Shown piece after piece: positions 1 to 17,081 of a DNA stretch of 64,000 nt (positions are counted from its first letter, which is position 1; the number at the start of each line of letters is the position of its first letter). Where the stretch lies: positions 18,937,147-19,001,146 of the forward strand of contig OZ038457.1 of NCBI GenBank assembly GCA_964036195.1. Reading direction: 5' to 3'. The DNA is from Sphaerolaimus hirsutus (lineage: Eukaryota > Nematoda > Chromadorea > Monhysterida > Sphaerolaimidae). The notes beneath the pieces are model-generated. The model did not search any database. It saw only the letters and a list, made by a program, of their open reading frames with translations, and was not told the DNA's origin. The translations under genes were made by a program, and so were the position numbers.

Positions 1-91
1 AATACTCCACGCTACGTTTCATGAAACTCCATGAAAATGTCACAGTGTAGTTTTTCCAACTTCGGTGAGTGATTGTTGCACATGTCAAAGC

Positions 92-571
92 CAGGGGTAT
101 CTTGAATTTCGACCCTCTGGGTGGTTGGATAGAGAGCAAATCGCTCTTCCGGAGGGATAGATAGCTGAAAATTTTTCTGGGGGGTTCGCGGGGGTTCAAT
201 ATATAGGCTTTTTCGGGTTGTAGAAGGAAGAAAAGGGAAAAAATCGCTAAAAGTAGGTGAAAAATGGCTAAAAATAGGTATATAAGTACATATATAGCCA
301 AAGAAGCAAAAATGAACATGAACTAGCGATTTTGGAGGTCAAAATATCTAAAAAGGCACGAAAAGTAGCAATTTTGAGCAACAATCTGGGTAACATTTCT
401 CAAAAATCGCTCTGGATAGGTAGATAGCTGGCCGATTGGGGGGGGGGGTTTAGGTAGGGGGTAGTAGCCCAAAATTTTGCCTCCAGGATAGATGATATCT
501 GAGCGGCCTCCGGGATAGATAGATAGCTGGGCGGTTTTGGGGGGTAACCCCTCCCCCATTCGAGACCCCTG
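92..571. mobile_element. hAT-type MITE, CAGGGGT family
   Basis: The ends are CAGGGGTATC and GAGACCCCTG, an imperfect inverted pair starting with the hAT-like CAGNG. A perfect 8-bp duplication GTCAAAGC flanks it (84-91 and 572-579). The interior repeats a GGATAGATAGCTGG motif several times and has G runs. No coding capacity is seen. It lies upstream of the first visible transketolase exon, probably in an intron. Related fragments lie at about 22293 (opposite orientation) and 38626-38770. Confidence 0.85.
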
Positions 572-699
572 GTCAAAGCTGTTGCACCAAATGATAGTGT
601 AATTTTTTTGTTATTCTATTTTTAATACTCCAAGTTTGGCACGTCCTGTACCAACGATCAATGCTTTGAATGTGCCTCACCGGAAACTCGAATACTCAG

Positions 700-3600
700 G
701 GTTCCATTTGGGAGGCACTTTCATTTTCCTCCCATTACAAACTGGACAATTTGATTGCCGTTTTTGATGTGAATCGTTTGGGTCAAAGTCAGCCAACAAT
801 GCTGCAGCACGATGTGGAAACTTATAGGAAGAGATTGGATGCTTTTGGGTTTGCACTAATTTTTTTAAAGTTTTTTTCAGTTTTATGTTTCTCACCGGTA
901 TTTTTCATCAATAAACTGGCAAGTAAGCTCTGAATAAAGTTCGGGTGAGATTTTTCTATGGCGATTCAAAATTTGTCCAAATGGCCAGTGCGTTTTTCAA
1001 CCGGTTTTTTTCAAAAAAGCACTTTCTTAAAAAGCGGGCCGGTGAAAAAAGCGCTTTTTCCATCCTTACTCCACAATCTAGACTCAATTGAATCCCGCCC
1101 ACGTGAATAATGCAGGTGGCACGCGCACGTGGTTGACGGGCATGACATAACTTCTCTATGCAAACTTATGTCCTCGGCGCGTGCAAATGCCGATGGTAAA
1201 CCGACTGCAATTGTGGCCAAAACTTTCAAGGGGAAGGGTATACCGAATGTGGAAAATTTGGACAATTGGCATGGAAAACCTGTGGGGGATAAAGGTGTGA
1301 AAGAAATTGAGGCCATGATCAAGAATAAGGGTGAGGTTTTTATTCACAATTGATGAATATTTCGCTTTTTCGGACTACGGTTCAAACGGGATCCCTATGC
1401 CGAATCCCGAGAATTTTCGGGATTTTGTGGTCTCGATCCCGAAATCCCAAAAAAGCCGATCCCGATCGCGAAAGTTTTCAAAACCCAATCTCGATCCCGT
1501 GACTCCAATCCCAATCCCGTAAAAATCAGTGGAAATAATAAAAAGTGAAAAATGACATTTTTACGCTAAAAAATGAAAACGGAAACCTCTATTTTATGCC
1601 ACTTTTCTGGCATCCGAGGGTGTTTTTAGACCTTTGTGAATGCCTGAATGCTTTTAGAACTCTGAATGCAAGAATTATGGCCAAAATGCCGACCCTGAGA
1701 CCCCGATCCCGAAACAATGCCGATCCCGTGACCCGAATCCCGATTCCGAAAAGTCAATCCCGTTTGAACCATATTTCTGACCCGTCGCAAACCACATGAT
1801 GAGTCTAACTCCACACAGGTCCTATAAAGTTATGTGTGACTCCGCCCACAAAGGATGCACCTGATATCGACTTGAAAGTTGGCCACATCTCTATGAGCCA
1901 ACCGCCAAATTACAAAGTTGGAGAAAAGGTGACATTTTTGGCGAATAATATTTAAATCCAATATTTTCCCCCAAAAATAATCCAAGTTTTTAGGTAGCTA
2001 CTCGGATGGCGTACGGTACTGCGTTGGCGAAATTAGGTGAAAATAACCCCAGGGTAGTTGGATTGGATGGAGATACCAAAAACTCAACCTTTTCGGATAA
2101 GCTGTTGAAGGTTTGTTTGCTTTATTCCGTGAAATCTAGGATTGACTACCTATCTTAACATACTTTCGAGTTACCTATCATTACTTCATATTTTTCATAT
2201 TTTAGTTTACCAGACAAGTTTTCATGCAAGTCAATTTTTCTGAGTTATTCAATTTTATGGAAAAAACCGATGAAATTGCGCGTTTAAAAATTTGCGAAAG
2301 TGACATGATTCCAAAAATCTAAATACTAAAATAATCGCAATCAATTATCTCCAGTGCCGCCCGGAGCAGTTCATCGAATGTTTCATAGCGGAACAGAATA
2401 TGGTCGGGGTCGGAATTGGGTGCGGCACCAGATCCAGAGCTATTCCGTTTGTGAGCACTTTTGCCGCGTTTTTCACACGGGCCGCAGACCAATTGAGAAT
2501 GGGCGCTGTTAGTATGACGAATTTGAAATGCGCTGGTCGGTTTTTAGTTTACTTTTGCTCAGTTTTGGGACGGATGGATGTAATTTGTCGAATGAAACAA
2601 AAACTGTACATAAATATAATATGCAATTTCGAGTGTTTTCTTGTTTCAAGTGTACAGCTTCAACTTATTGAGGTTGAAAATGGTCGATCAAAGCGGTATA
2701 CGCCATGAGTCGACGTAAAACCTATATTTGGTGCAAATCACAACTAGGGTTCAAACGGGATTGACTTTTCGGGATCGGGATCGGGATTCACTTTTCGAGA
2801 TTTCGGGATCGGGATCGGGATCGGGATCGGGATCGGGATTGGTATTTTGAGATTTCGGGATCGGGATCGGGATTGGCCGGGATTGGGGTCACGGGATCGG
2901 GATCGGGATTGGCATTTTTTCGGGATCGGGATTGGGGTCTAGGGATATAGATTTCTGTCACTGTTCTGGCATTCACAGTTGTTCATAAAGGTCTCAAAAC
3001 ACTGTTGGATGCCAGAAAAGTGACATAAAATGGACGCTGGGGGTTTGCGTTCACATTTTTGCATGCAAAAATGTCATTTTTTCACTTTTTATAATTTTCA
3101 CTATTTTTTCCGGGATCGGGATCCCGGACTTGGGAGATTCTCGGGATCGGGATCGGGATTTGAAAGTTTTCGGGATCGGGATCGGGATTGGTATTTTTGG
3201 ATTTCGGGATCGGGATCGGGATCGGGATTGGGGTTTCGGGATCGGGATCGGGATCGGGACTGCTAAATCCCGGAATTTCACGGGATCCGGGATCGGGATC
3301 GGGATCCCGTTTGAACCCTAATCACAACTACAAAAATAGTATGCCATGTTTCCACGGATGTTTGATGTTCACAACACATCATTCTAATGTATACCCCGTC
3401 TTTTAACACATATTGAAAAATGCATATATTTTTTCCTTCTAGTTTAATTTTTTTATCCCGCAGGCAGTCACGTGGGCGTGAGCATCGGTGAAGATGGTCC
3501 CAGCCAGATGGGTCTGGAAGATTTGGGCTTGTTTCGGTTGGTCACGTCTCACGTGCTATTTGGGCAATTTTGTTATACATTGCAATTAATAAAAGTCTAA

Positions 3601-5264
3601 AATTCTGAGGAAATTCTTGCAATTTCAAAATTATCTTCACCAACCTTTGAGCGTGGTATTTACCGTGTTGGACAGTGGCATATCGAACATTTATTGAAAG
3701 CCATCGCAGTACGATATATACTTGACAACATTGCTAGGGCTCAAATTCCACATGACAAAATAGCACCTGACAAAAATCTCAGGTCTCTTTGCGGTAGCAC
3801 AGTATTCTACCCCACGGATGCGGTGGCGGCAGAAAATGCGGTACAGTTGGCTGCCAACACCAAAGGCATTTGTTACATTCGCACGAGTCGACCCGCGTTG
3901 CCGACAATTTACGCAAATGATGAGAAATTCGAAGTGGGAAAGGGCAAGGTTTGTGTGATCATATTTGATTTTTTAGCGATGTAAGCATTATTTGTAGAAT
4001 TTTGATTTTGCGACGTCTTTGACTCAAGAAATTCATGACCAGCGCCCTCGAAACTGTGATTCGGGATTCGTGCCCGATGTGGCTTTTTCAATTGTGTCAA
4101 TCGACATCGGCGATTTTGAAAAAATATCGAATTGACATCGATCAGAACGCAGATATTTACATAGTACTGAATATTGCCGCTCCACACAGCGATTTTTAAA
4201 ATAAGTTCGAAATTTTTTTTGGCAAAGTATGGATGCCGTATTTCTTCTAAAAGAAGAGCGCGGTTCTATTTTTTTCTTCAACCTCCAATAGAACGGCAGA
4301 TAAACAAGTTGACAAAAAAAATAGAACGGCGCTCTTCTTTTAGAAGAAATACGGTATTCATACTTTGCCATAAAACGTTCGAACTTATATTTAAAAACGC
4401 TGTGTGTGGAGCGCCATTGGGATCAAAAATCAATATCGAAAAGTCATATTTCCATTTTTCAGTCATCCATTTTTCACCCATAAAACCCAATTTCCAAGAT
4501 TCTCCGCCAATCGACCAACGACAAGATTCTGATAATTTCATGCGGCGTCACTCTTTATGAAGCGCAAACAGCCGCTGACGCCATGAAAAAAGATGGAATC
4601 GACGTGTGCATTTTGGATCCGTTCACTGTGAAGCCGTTGGACGAGAAGTTGATTTTGAGTTCGGCGGAAAAGTGCAAAAATGTGCTCGTTGTCGAGGATC
4701 ATTATCCGGAAGGTTGGACGGGGTTTATAAATGGGGAAATTGTTGTCGTTGTAAACTAGTGTCAACTACTTGCGTGGGGCCTAGGGTGTCAAAAAATATT
4801 TTTGCGGAAAATGGAAAGATAAAAATCGTTCATCTGGCGGAAAACGGAAGATAAAAATTTCTGCCGGAAAACGGAAAGCGGAAAGTTGAAAAATTTCACT
4901 TGCCGGAAAGAGGAAAGGTAAAAATCTTTCAGCTGCCGGAAACGGAAAGCGAAAATGTAAAAAAATTGGGTAAAGACTGAAACGGAAAGTTCACCTCCCA
5001 GTAGGGCCGTTGTTTTTTTTACACGTGCTTATAAATTGAAACGCAAACAAGTGCCACTTCACATACGGAAAGATCGTCCCCTAAAATGCAGGCGGCCTAG
5101 GCGAAGCAGTTTCCCACGTCTTGGCGTCGAGCCAATTTTCGGGCAAATTCGCCCACTTGTGCGTTCGCGAGTTGCCCCGTTCCGGAGCGCCAAACAAATT
5201 GTTGGAAATGTTCGGAATCAGCGCTAATTGCGTGGAGAAGAAAGCGAGGGAAATGGTGAAGTGA
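700..5264 (+). CDS. tkt: Transketolase (5'-partial)
   Basis: Thiamine-diphosphate enzyme of the non-oxidative pentose-phosphate pathway, moving two-carbon ketol units between sugar phosphates in the cytosol. Exons: 700-848, 1116-1330, 1819-1928, 1994-2110, 2355-2535, 3464-3536, 3783-3948, 4499-4712, 5092-5264 (TGA 5262-5264); all phases agree. The visible protein starts just after the usual GDGELSE motif with GSIWEALSF and contains NRLGQS, WHGKPV (substrate-binding His), [17 protein letters not shown] (catalytic Glu), [27 protein letters not shown]-like IRTSRP and VVEDHYPEG. The C-terminal domain ends EKKAREMVK. The N-terminal third is off the left edge. Introns hold five inserted elements (1376, 2745, 4176, 4783 and one inside 4176). 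Six of eight donors have a pyrimidine at +3. It is convergent with the KAT5 gene. It looks functional; paralogues (TKT versus TKTL) cannot be told apart here. Confidence 0.96.
1376..1773. mobile_element. hAT-type MITE, GGTTCAAACGGG family (degraded)
   Basis: Ends TACGGTTCAAACGGG and CCCGTTTGAACCATA form an inverted repeat. Flanks are TTTCGGAC (1368-1375) and TTTCTGAC (1774-1781), 7 of 8 matching. The interior has degenerate GATCCC/CCCGAT copies around a unique core with the word TGGCATCC. It sits in transketolase intron 2 and is the most decayed copy of this family in the window. Confidence 0.8.
2745..3320. mobile_element. hAT-type MITE with GGGATC hexamer arrays
   Basis: Terminal inverted repeat TAGGGTTCAAACGGGAT with a perfect 8-bp duplication ATCACAAC (2737-2744, 3321-3328). 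Both arms are tandem CGGGAT hexamers interrupted by short spacers such as TTTCGAGATTT. A unique core (about 2950-3110) contains the inverted word GGCATTC/GATGCC. It lies in transketolase intron 5. The long Gly/Ser or Arg/Ser reading frames across it come from the hexamer and are not genes. Confidence 0.93.
4176..4415. mobile_element. Hairpin MITE with 3-bp ATT duplication (CACAC-end group)
   Basis: A near-perfect palindrome with arms of roughly 100 bp. Its ends are GCCGCTCCACACAGCG and the complement of GGCGCTCCACACACAGCG, flanked by ATT on both sides (4173-4175, 4416-4418). Inside, 4236-4354 matches the smaller CCGTATTTCTTCT / AGAAGAAATACGG element also seen at 59930, so this may be a captured or nested element. 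It lies in transketolase intron 7. Confidence 0.8.
4783..5000. mobile_element. hAT-type MITE with CGGAAAG array
   Basis: The left end is TAGGGTGTCAAA; the right end (TTCACCTCCCA) is degenerate. Flanks GTGGGGCC (4775-4782) and GTAGGGCC (5001-5008) match at 7 of 8. The interior is an irregular array of GGAAAACGGAAAG and CGGAAAG words. It lies in the last transketolase intron. A related, more decayed copy is at 18327-18598. Confidence 0.65.
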
Positions 5265-5404
5265 TGAATGTCTTTTAGCCAGACTTTAGGGTTTTTTGTT
5301 GTCTTTGTCGTGGAAATTGTCCTGAGAAAAGTCGGGTCGTTTTCCTAACACAATCAGTTGAATTAGGAGTATACGGTGATGGGAATTTTACGCGTGGTTG
5401 AGTG

Positions 5405-5965
5405 TAGGGTTCAAACGGGATTGACTTTTCGGGATCGGGATCGGGATTCACTTTTTGAGATTTCGGGATCGGGATCGGGATTGGGGTTTCGGGATCGGGA
5501 TCGGGATTGGTTTTTTGAGATTTCGGGATCGGGATTGGCCGGGATTGGGGTCACGGGATCGGGATTGGGATAGGCATTTTTCCGGGATCGGGATTGGGTT
5601 CTAGGGATAGAGATTTCGGCCATTTTTCTGGCATTCACAGTTGTTCATAAAGGTCTCAAAACACTGTTGGATGCCAGAAAAGTGGCATAAAATTGACGAT
5701 GGGGGTTTGCATCCACTTTTTTGCATGCAAAAACGTCATTATTTCACTTTTTATAATTTCCACTAATTTTTCCGGGATCGGGATCCCGGACTTGGGAGTT
5801 TCTCGGGATCGGGATCGGGATTTGAAAATTTTCGGGATCGGGATTGGTATTTTTGAGATTTCGGGATCGGGATCGGGATTGGGGTTTCGGGATCGGGATC
5901 GGGACTGGTAAATCCCGGAATTTCACGGGATCCGGGATCGGGATCGGGATCCCGTTTGAACCCTA
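5405..5965. mobile_element. hAT-type MITE with GGGATC arrays, copy 1 of a tandem pair
   Basis: Ends TAGGGTTCAAACGGGATT and GATCCCGTTTGAACCCTA. Flanked by GTTGAGTG (5397-5404 and 5966-5973). Hexamer arms and core are very similar to the copy at 2745-3320. It lies about 140 bp after the transketolase stop codon. Confidence 0.93.
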
Positions 5966-5973
5966 GTTGAGTG

Positions 5974-6429
5974 TAGGGTTCAAACGGGATCCCGATCCCT
6001 CAATCCCGAAATTTGAAAATTCCAATCCCTATCCCGAGACTTGAAAATCCCAATCCCGATCCCGAAAAAAGTGCTCCAATCCCGATCCCGGAAAAATACA
6101 CATGCATATATGGTAGACAGTGGTGTGAATGACAATGCCAGGCAGCCCATTGCGCAGTGCCTAAATGAATCTATAGCATTGTTTTGGATGCCAATTTAAT
6201 CCAACGTTGCTGGCATCCATTGTTTTTGGTGTTTTGGGTCATTTTGTGAAATGTCAGTAAAAAACCCTGAAAACCAATTTTTTTAGGCCTAAATCCCGAT
6301 CCCGACAAAAACGCCAATCCCGATCCCGAAATCGCAAAAAGCCGATCCCGATCCCGAAAGGCCAATCCCGATCCCGAAATCTCAAAAAACCAATCCCGAT
6401 CCCGAAAAGTCAATCCCGTTTGAACCCTA
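5974..6429. mobile_element. hAT-type MITE with GGGATC arrays, copy 2 of a tandem pair
   Basis: Same terminal inverted repeat as its neighbour but a different interior (core about 6090-6290). Flanked by GTTGAGTG at 5966-5973 and 6430-6437. The two elements therefore share the middle copy of one target duplication. Confidence 0.92.
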
Positions 6430-6437
6430 GTTGAGTG

Positions 6438-7123
6438 TAGCGTGAAGTACCGATGCACCACTGGAGTCACGGTGTCAAGTGCGATGGCGCTTTTACATCG
6501 CTACTCCAGTCTCTTATTTTCAAATGTGCTTTTGTGAAGGTTGGCAATATGGATTTACATGTGATTTCATTAGGCACTTATTTACAAAATAGATCCAACA
6601 GGGTCAAACTTTTTTTGTACCTTGTCTGTGTGATGTTCTGTTCTAGGCACCTTCCCTATTAGAAAAATAATGCGTGTACCTTAATTTAGTTGATCAATTA
6701 CGGGATCAGTTTCCTGTTATCCAGCAGGTAAATATTTGCAAATAGGTTAATGTTAATGTTTGTTTTTGTTCACGTGTAGGCAGGCTCTCACGGTTATACT
6801 GACCGAAACGCATGCATAATCACAAAATGTTGCCATTTTTTGATCGATAGAGTTGACGATTTGTGTCAAAAGAGCAGTGGCAAAATTTTTTAAGTCGAGG
6901 TGTGTTATGGCATGTTTTAGTGAGTGTGCTGTCGGTACCGTTTGTCAGAATATACGCACTACAAGTTGTGATTTTTTACGGATGTTTGGTCACATATTTA
7001 GAAAAAAGTTAGTCATAGCATAGCTAAATAGATATACATATTTATGTTTCTTTAGTTTTTAGATTTATCAATTGCAGCTGCAAAAATGCTCATACGTTAA
7101 TTCCAATAGAATCTGTTAGATCG
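6438..7123. other. Intergenic, no gene seen
   Basis: AT-rich stretch between the tandem hAT elements and the 3' end of KAT5. I find no conserved coding segment, RNA gene or clear inverted-repeat element. It probably holds the 3' flanks of two convergent genes. Confidence 0.5.
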
Positions 7124-7129
7124 TTTATT
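7124..7129 (-). promoter_or_regulatory. Candidate polyadenylation signal of KAT5
   Basis: AATAAA on the minus strand, about 150 nt downstream of the KAT5 stop codon. Position and exact hexamer fit a poly(A) signal. No transcript evidence is available here. Confidence 0.45.
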
Positions 7130-7276
7130 TGTTAGACTCCATAAACACCGAAAATTCCCCAAAGGAATACCTATACACAATACACGCCGACAACATCCAA
7201 ACATTCCAAAAAACAAATAGCAATAATTTCACAACATTGCAATGCAAATTCACTATAAACAAAAACACCCAAAATT

Positions 7277-12925
<5,649 letters not shown>

Positions 12926-15348
12926 TTTCACAGCCAAGCACCACTGGGTTCGGATTTTTTTATTTTCGAGAAAGGAATATCATCCAACAGTAGGAAGAAT
13001 TTGGGAGGTTGTGGGGTTATTTTCCCATTGAAATCGTATCAAAATAAAAAAATCTTACAAAATGTGTAAATAAAGCTTTCACTATTCATCGCTCTTAGGA
13101 ATAGTGTTGATCAAACTTTCATGTTGTTTACCCGGACATAATCCGAACAATTAGAACGACTGTTTCTTTCCTAGTTTTATTCGGAGTTACCCCTTATGGG
13201 ACGTGGCAGCTGGCCAAATCTTTCGAAATCGCTAAAGATAAACATTAAATCTTATAACTAAAATCCAAGAATAGCTAAAATAGGTGTATTACCATGTATA
13301 TAGACGAAAATAGCGATAATGAAGGTGAAATTTGGCAAAATGAAGCAAATGTGCCCAATTTTGAGCATCCACCCGTTCAGACAATACGCAACTGGTAACT
13401 TGGACGTGAGCCAAGTTGTCATAAATCACCCGATCCGTTTTATCTAATTTTCCGGTCCAGCGAGCGGGACCTCTCTTTTTTTGGATGCCAAGAAAGGTCG
13501 TCGTGCATGCGTTTCTCTTTCTTTCGCTTCAATCGAGATTAAACGCCCAAAATTTTGTTTTACACATTGCACTTCTTTAAGAACGTAGATTTGTGGCGTT
13601 GCGTTAAATGCGTGAAATTTTGTTTGGCGATGTGCCAAACTTTTCAAATGTCAATTTTGGCGTGTGATAAGACTGTCTAGTTTTGCAAACAGTTTTTTTT
13701 TTGTATTTGAACTGTTGCGTTAATTCCTAGCGCGTGGTCACCCTGTAAGTAATTTGAGGTCCATAACTTCGCCAATAGATAAGTTTCTCATTTTAAAAAT
13801 GGTTGGAGAACTTTTTGATACTGGTTTTTCACTGATTCAATCTGTTTTGCTTTGGGCTGGGGTGCACCATGAGGGAGTTTTTGTAAAATTGGATTTTTTT
13901 AAACTTTGAACTAGTTATTTACTACCCTATTTGGCTGGTTTTTGAATTTTGATATAACTCCTGATATATTTGACCTGGACAAGAGGTGTTGTCAAAAACA
14001 TATAGGTAGACAAATGTCCAAGATATCTAACGTAAGTAAGGGTCAAGCTTTGTCATTCAAACATGCCGCTGTCAGGCCAGCGCCAAATTATCAAATGCGA
14101 TTTAGAAAAATTGAACTTTGTGGACATACGCTCTTTTGGAATAAAAAGCTTCAATTATTAGCTGCCATTAATCACATATTGGAGTAGGCGTTAATCACGT
14201 ACGTTAATCACCTTGGAGTTGTCTAAATTATTTTCCACAATCTGCATTGAGTCAGGCACATAAATATCGTATTCATGAATACAATGTTTGCTCAACCCCT
14301 TCAGCTATATATTGACATATTTATTGCCAGAATTACTATTATTTATGACACTGTAAAAGTTGGTTTATCTATTTTTATCAGCTCCAATCAAGCAATACGA
14401 GCTATTGTTTTTTTTCCATTTGCCTGAATTATGCCATGTGTGCTGTGTGTATGTTTTGTGCCTGCTAGTGCTGGGCAGTTACATGCATACATTATGGATT
14501 TTCATTCATGCCTTTTGACTACAGTTGTTTGTGTAGTTTGCTGGCAGTTTAAGCATGGTTGATGTGGCACTGAAAATTGGATGTTTTGCCCTGTAATTTT
14601 CCATGTTGCATTCAAGGCTATCAGGTTACTGTGGCATAAGTATCTACTAGTTCTACTACATTTCATGCATGCTTGCATGTGTTATCCAGGGTAAATGGAT
14701 GTCACATGAAAATGAATTAGTTATCAACTCAGAATATATCATGCTCACAAGCTACACACAATCTCCTGGTTAATTTGTGGCAGATATGGTTTTGGGTACA
14801 TCACTGAGGGAAACTTTTCCATCTGTGTGCACTTACTAAAATTCAATCAATATAAATAACTTGTGTTTCCATAGTTTTTTATATTTAATGTTCCACTGCA
14901 CTTGATGTGCATGTAATTTGAAAATTGCTTGCTGTTATGGTATCAAATATAATGCCATATGTCATTCATTTGACAATAAAATTTTTAGTACCCATCCCCA
15001 ACCATTTCCATTGAGGTTTTCTGTTCATTTTCACCCAACAAATTCTTAAATACATTCAAAACCCATTTGGCACATCTGTCCAATGTTAATATTCTTAGGC
15101 ACTCAAATGAACATGTTCAGAACTACATAAAATACATAAAGGCAGCTGGTTGACTCAATCTTATCTCCCAGCGGTGTTGTGCAAAAGTGTCAATTTGTGC
15201 ATGCACATGCACCCTGGGGCCAGATTCAAATTTGATTTAAGGTACACATAAAGCACCTGACATGTGACTAAACGGATATGGTGTTGTGCGCAATTTCATT
15301 GGTTACTTGAAATTTGCATTCTTAAATAATTGAATCTGACCCCTGGTC
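12926..15348. other. Intergenic region upstream of KAT5, no gene seen
   Basis: AT-rich DNA 5' of KAT5, toward the divergent kinesin-13 gene. It must contain the KAT5 promoter, but no specific promoter motif can be supported. A stretch at about 13200-13380 resembles the interior of the element at 92-571. The repeat at 13920-14190 is listed separately. No conserved coding segment was recognised. Confidence 0.5.
13920..14190 (+). repeat. Dispersed repeat, copy 1
   Basis: About 230 bp are clearly similar to 55850-56090. Shared words in order include GACAAATGT, AAGATATCT/AAGGTATCT, GCTTTGTC, AAACATG, CGCTGTC and GCGATTT. An open frame of 81 codons spans this copy but is not kept in the other. The family is unidentified. 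Confidence 0.6.
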
Positions 15349-15859
15349 TAGGGTTGAGATTAGACCGACTTATCGAGACCGAGACTGACATTACAATTTT
15401 TCGAGACGGGAACTGAGGCTTACATGTATTTAGAATTTAATGCGAGCGAGATGTCAGCATAATTTTTTCTGGGAAACCACCAGGAAAACTGGCGCTAGCA
15501 CCACATGTACGATTTGATGAAATGGTGCCAGGAACCACAGAATATGGCACCTAGAATCTATCAAAAATTACTCTGGACACTTTGATGTCAGAGAAAATTG
15601 GTGCCATCAATCACACTAATGCTGTTATCGCCATTTGGAAAAGGGGGCAGGAATAGGGGCACAATGGTACCCTTTCCAAACGATGCCATAGCCAAGTGTC
15701 ATTTATGGCATGGCGCCATTTGATGCGCTTAAATAGCGCCAGCACCTATCCGCTACCACTACTATCCACCGAGACCGAAACGAGCATTTTTATTTTTTCA
15801 ATACCGAAACCGAAATTCTTTCCATTCAATACCGATACCGGGGTCTCATTTGAACGGTG
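15349..15859. mobile_element. hAT-type MITE with GAGACC hexamers
   Basis: The left end is TAGGGTTGAGATTAGACC; the right end GGTCTCATTTGAACGGTG is degenerate. A perfect 8-bp duplication CCCTGGTC (15341-15348, 15860-15867) defines it. Near both ends are CGAGACCGAGAC and ACCGAAACCGAAA words, the GAGACC counterpart of the GGGATC family. The core has GGTGCCA/TGGCACC inverted words. Confidence 0.85.
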
Positions 15860-15867
15860 CCCTGGTC

Positions 15868-17081
15868 TCATGCAAATGCATCCATGCGCTGTGTGGTGTG
15901 AGCTCTGGATATTGGCTAATGGTTGCTACAACAAATGGAGCTCTGATGCATTGAAAGCTTGGCTCGTTCCCTTATGTTTGTGTGTACATAACATGAGTCC
16001 CCCAGCTGCTGTTCTGTAATCAATAATGTTTTCTGCTGGGCAGTTTGGTTTTTGACTTGTTCCCTTTTATTGCCTTGGTGTTCACTTTTTTGTGTGACTG
16101 TCATTTTATTGGGAAATTGGGTTGATGTTTTTGATGAAAACAGTGACATATATCTGTGGATGATGCCATTGGCCTTATAAAAATGTTTTATGGCCATAGG
16201 TTATCATGCAGATCTACTTGTCAATCTGTTCTTTTTATTTATTACTCCAAATTAAAAAACATGGGATGAAATTGCACCTCACAATATTGTCATTTTATTG
16301 TTATATTCTATTCCTGTTGAATTGCACAAAAAGTGTGTCACATGCTCAAGGGACAGCGGGAACTGTCTTCTTGAAAATATTGATTGAAAAATGTGCCCCT
16401 TGCATGCTCAACTGAACCTAAACTGCTAAAAGACTACCTCTGGATGAGCAAAATAGGCACTTTTCTGTAGTCTTTACAATGCAACTTTTCAATGACATCT
16501 GGTCCAATTTTTTTTGCACTTTTTGCTGAATCATTCAATTTTGGCTTTACATTTTTTTGTGAGGTGTCTAAATTTATGTGTGAGTGTGTGAATCGGTAGT
16601 GACAGGTTTTTGAAAATTGCTTGTGCGACTAAAATTCGTGCAAAATTCAAAATTTCACATTTGGGCGAGGGCACTGATTGATAAATGCGCACAGGGCATA
16701 CTATTTATAAATTGAAGGTATTCACGTGCCCTTTCTGATAGTGGTACACTCGTTTTATACTTCACTACTGTTTACTTTTTCAAATTAAAATGCAGTGTGT
16801 CCTTAATTTTCCAATTTTTTTTGCCCATTTTTTATGTTTAGTCGTTTTGTGTACATTCCACATGGCAGTTTTAACGTGTGTGGGTGAGTGAGATGTTTTT
16901 TTCTGTTTTCACTTTTATATAGGCTCAGCAAATATAGATGTGTACTTAAATAACATTTTGAAGGTATCTATAAAATTGCACATCCTATTTACAGAACTTT
17001 TTATGCACACTGCAGTTATGCTGCTGATTCATAAGAATAATGCATTTTATGTTGTTATTTATTTACCAGTCCTGTCATATT
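15868..17081. other. Intergenic, no gene seen
   Basis: AT-rich spacer between two transposons. Short open frames exist but none shows a recognisable domain or a splice-consistent neighbour. No RNA gene was recognised. Confidence 0.5.

Noticed and set aside
670..699. Apparent loss of the GDG cofactor motif in transketolase (frame reads [10 protein letters not shown])
   Set aside because: An in-frame stop lies just upstream and a CTCAG acceptor ends at 699, so this stretch is intron and the GDGELSE motif lies in an unseen upstream exon.
2788..3281. Gly/Ser- and Arg/Ser-repeat open frames on both strands
   Set aside because: They are translations of the GGGATC hexamer inside a hAT MITE; all frames are open because the unit has no stop.
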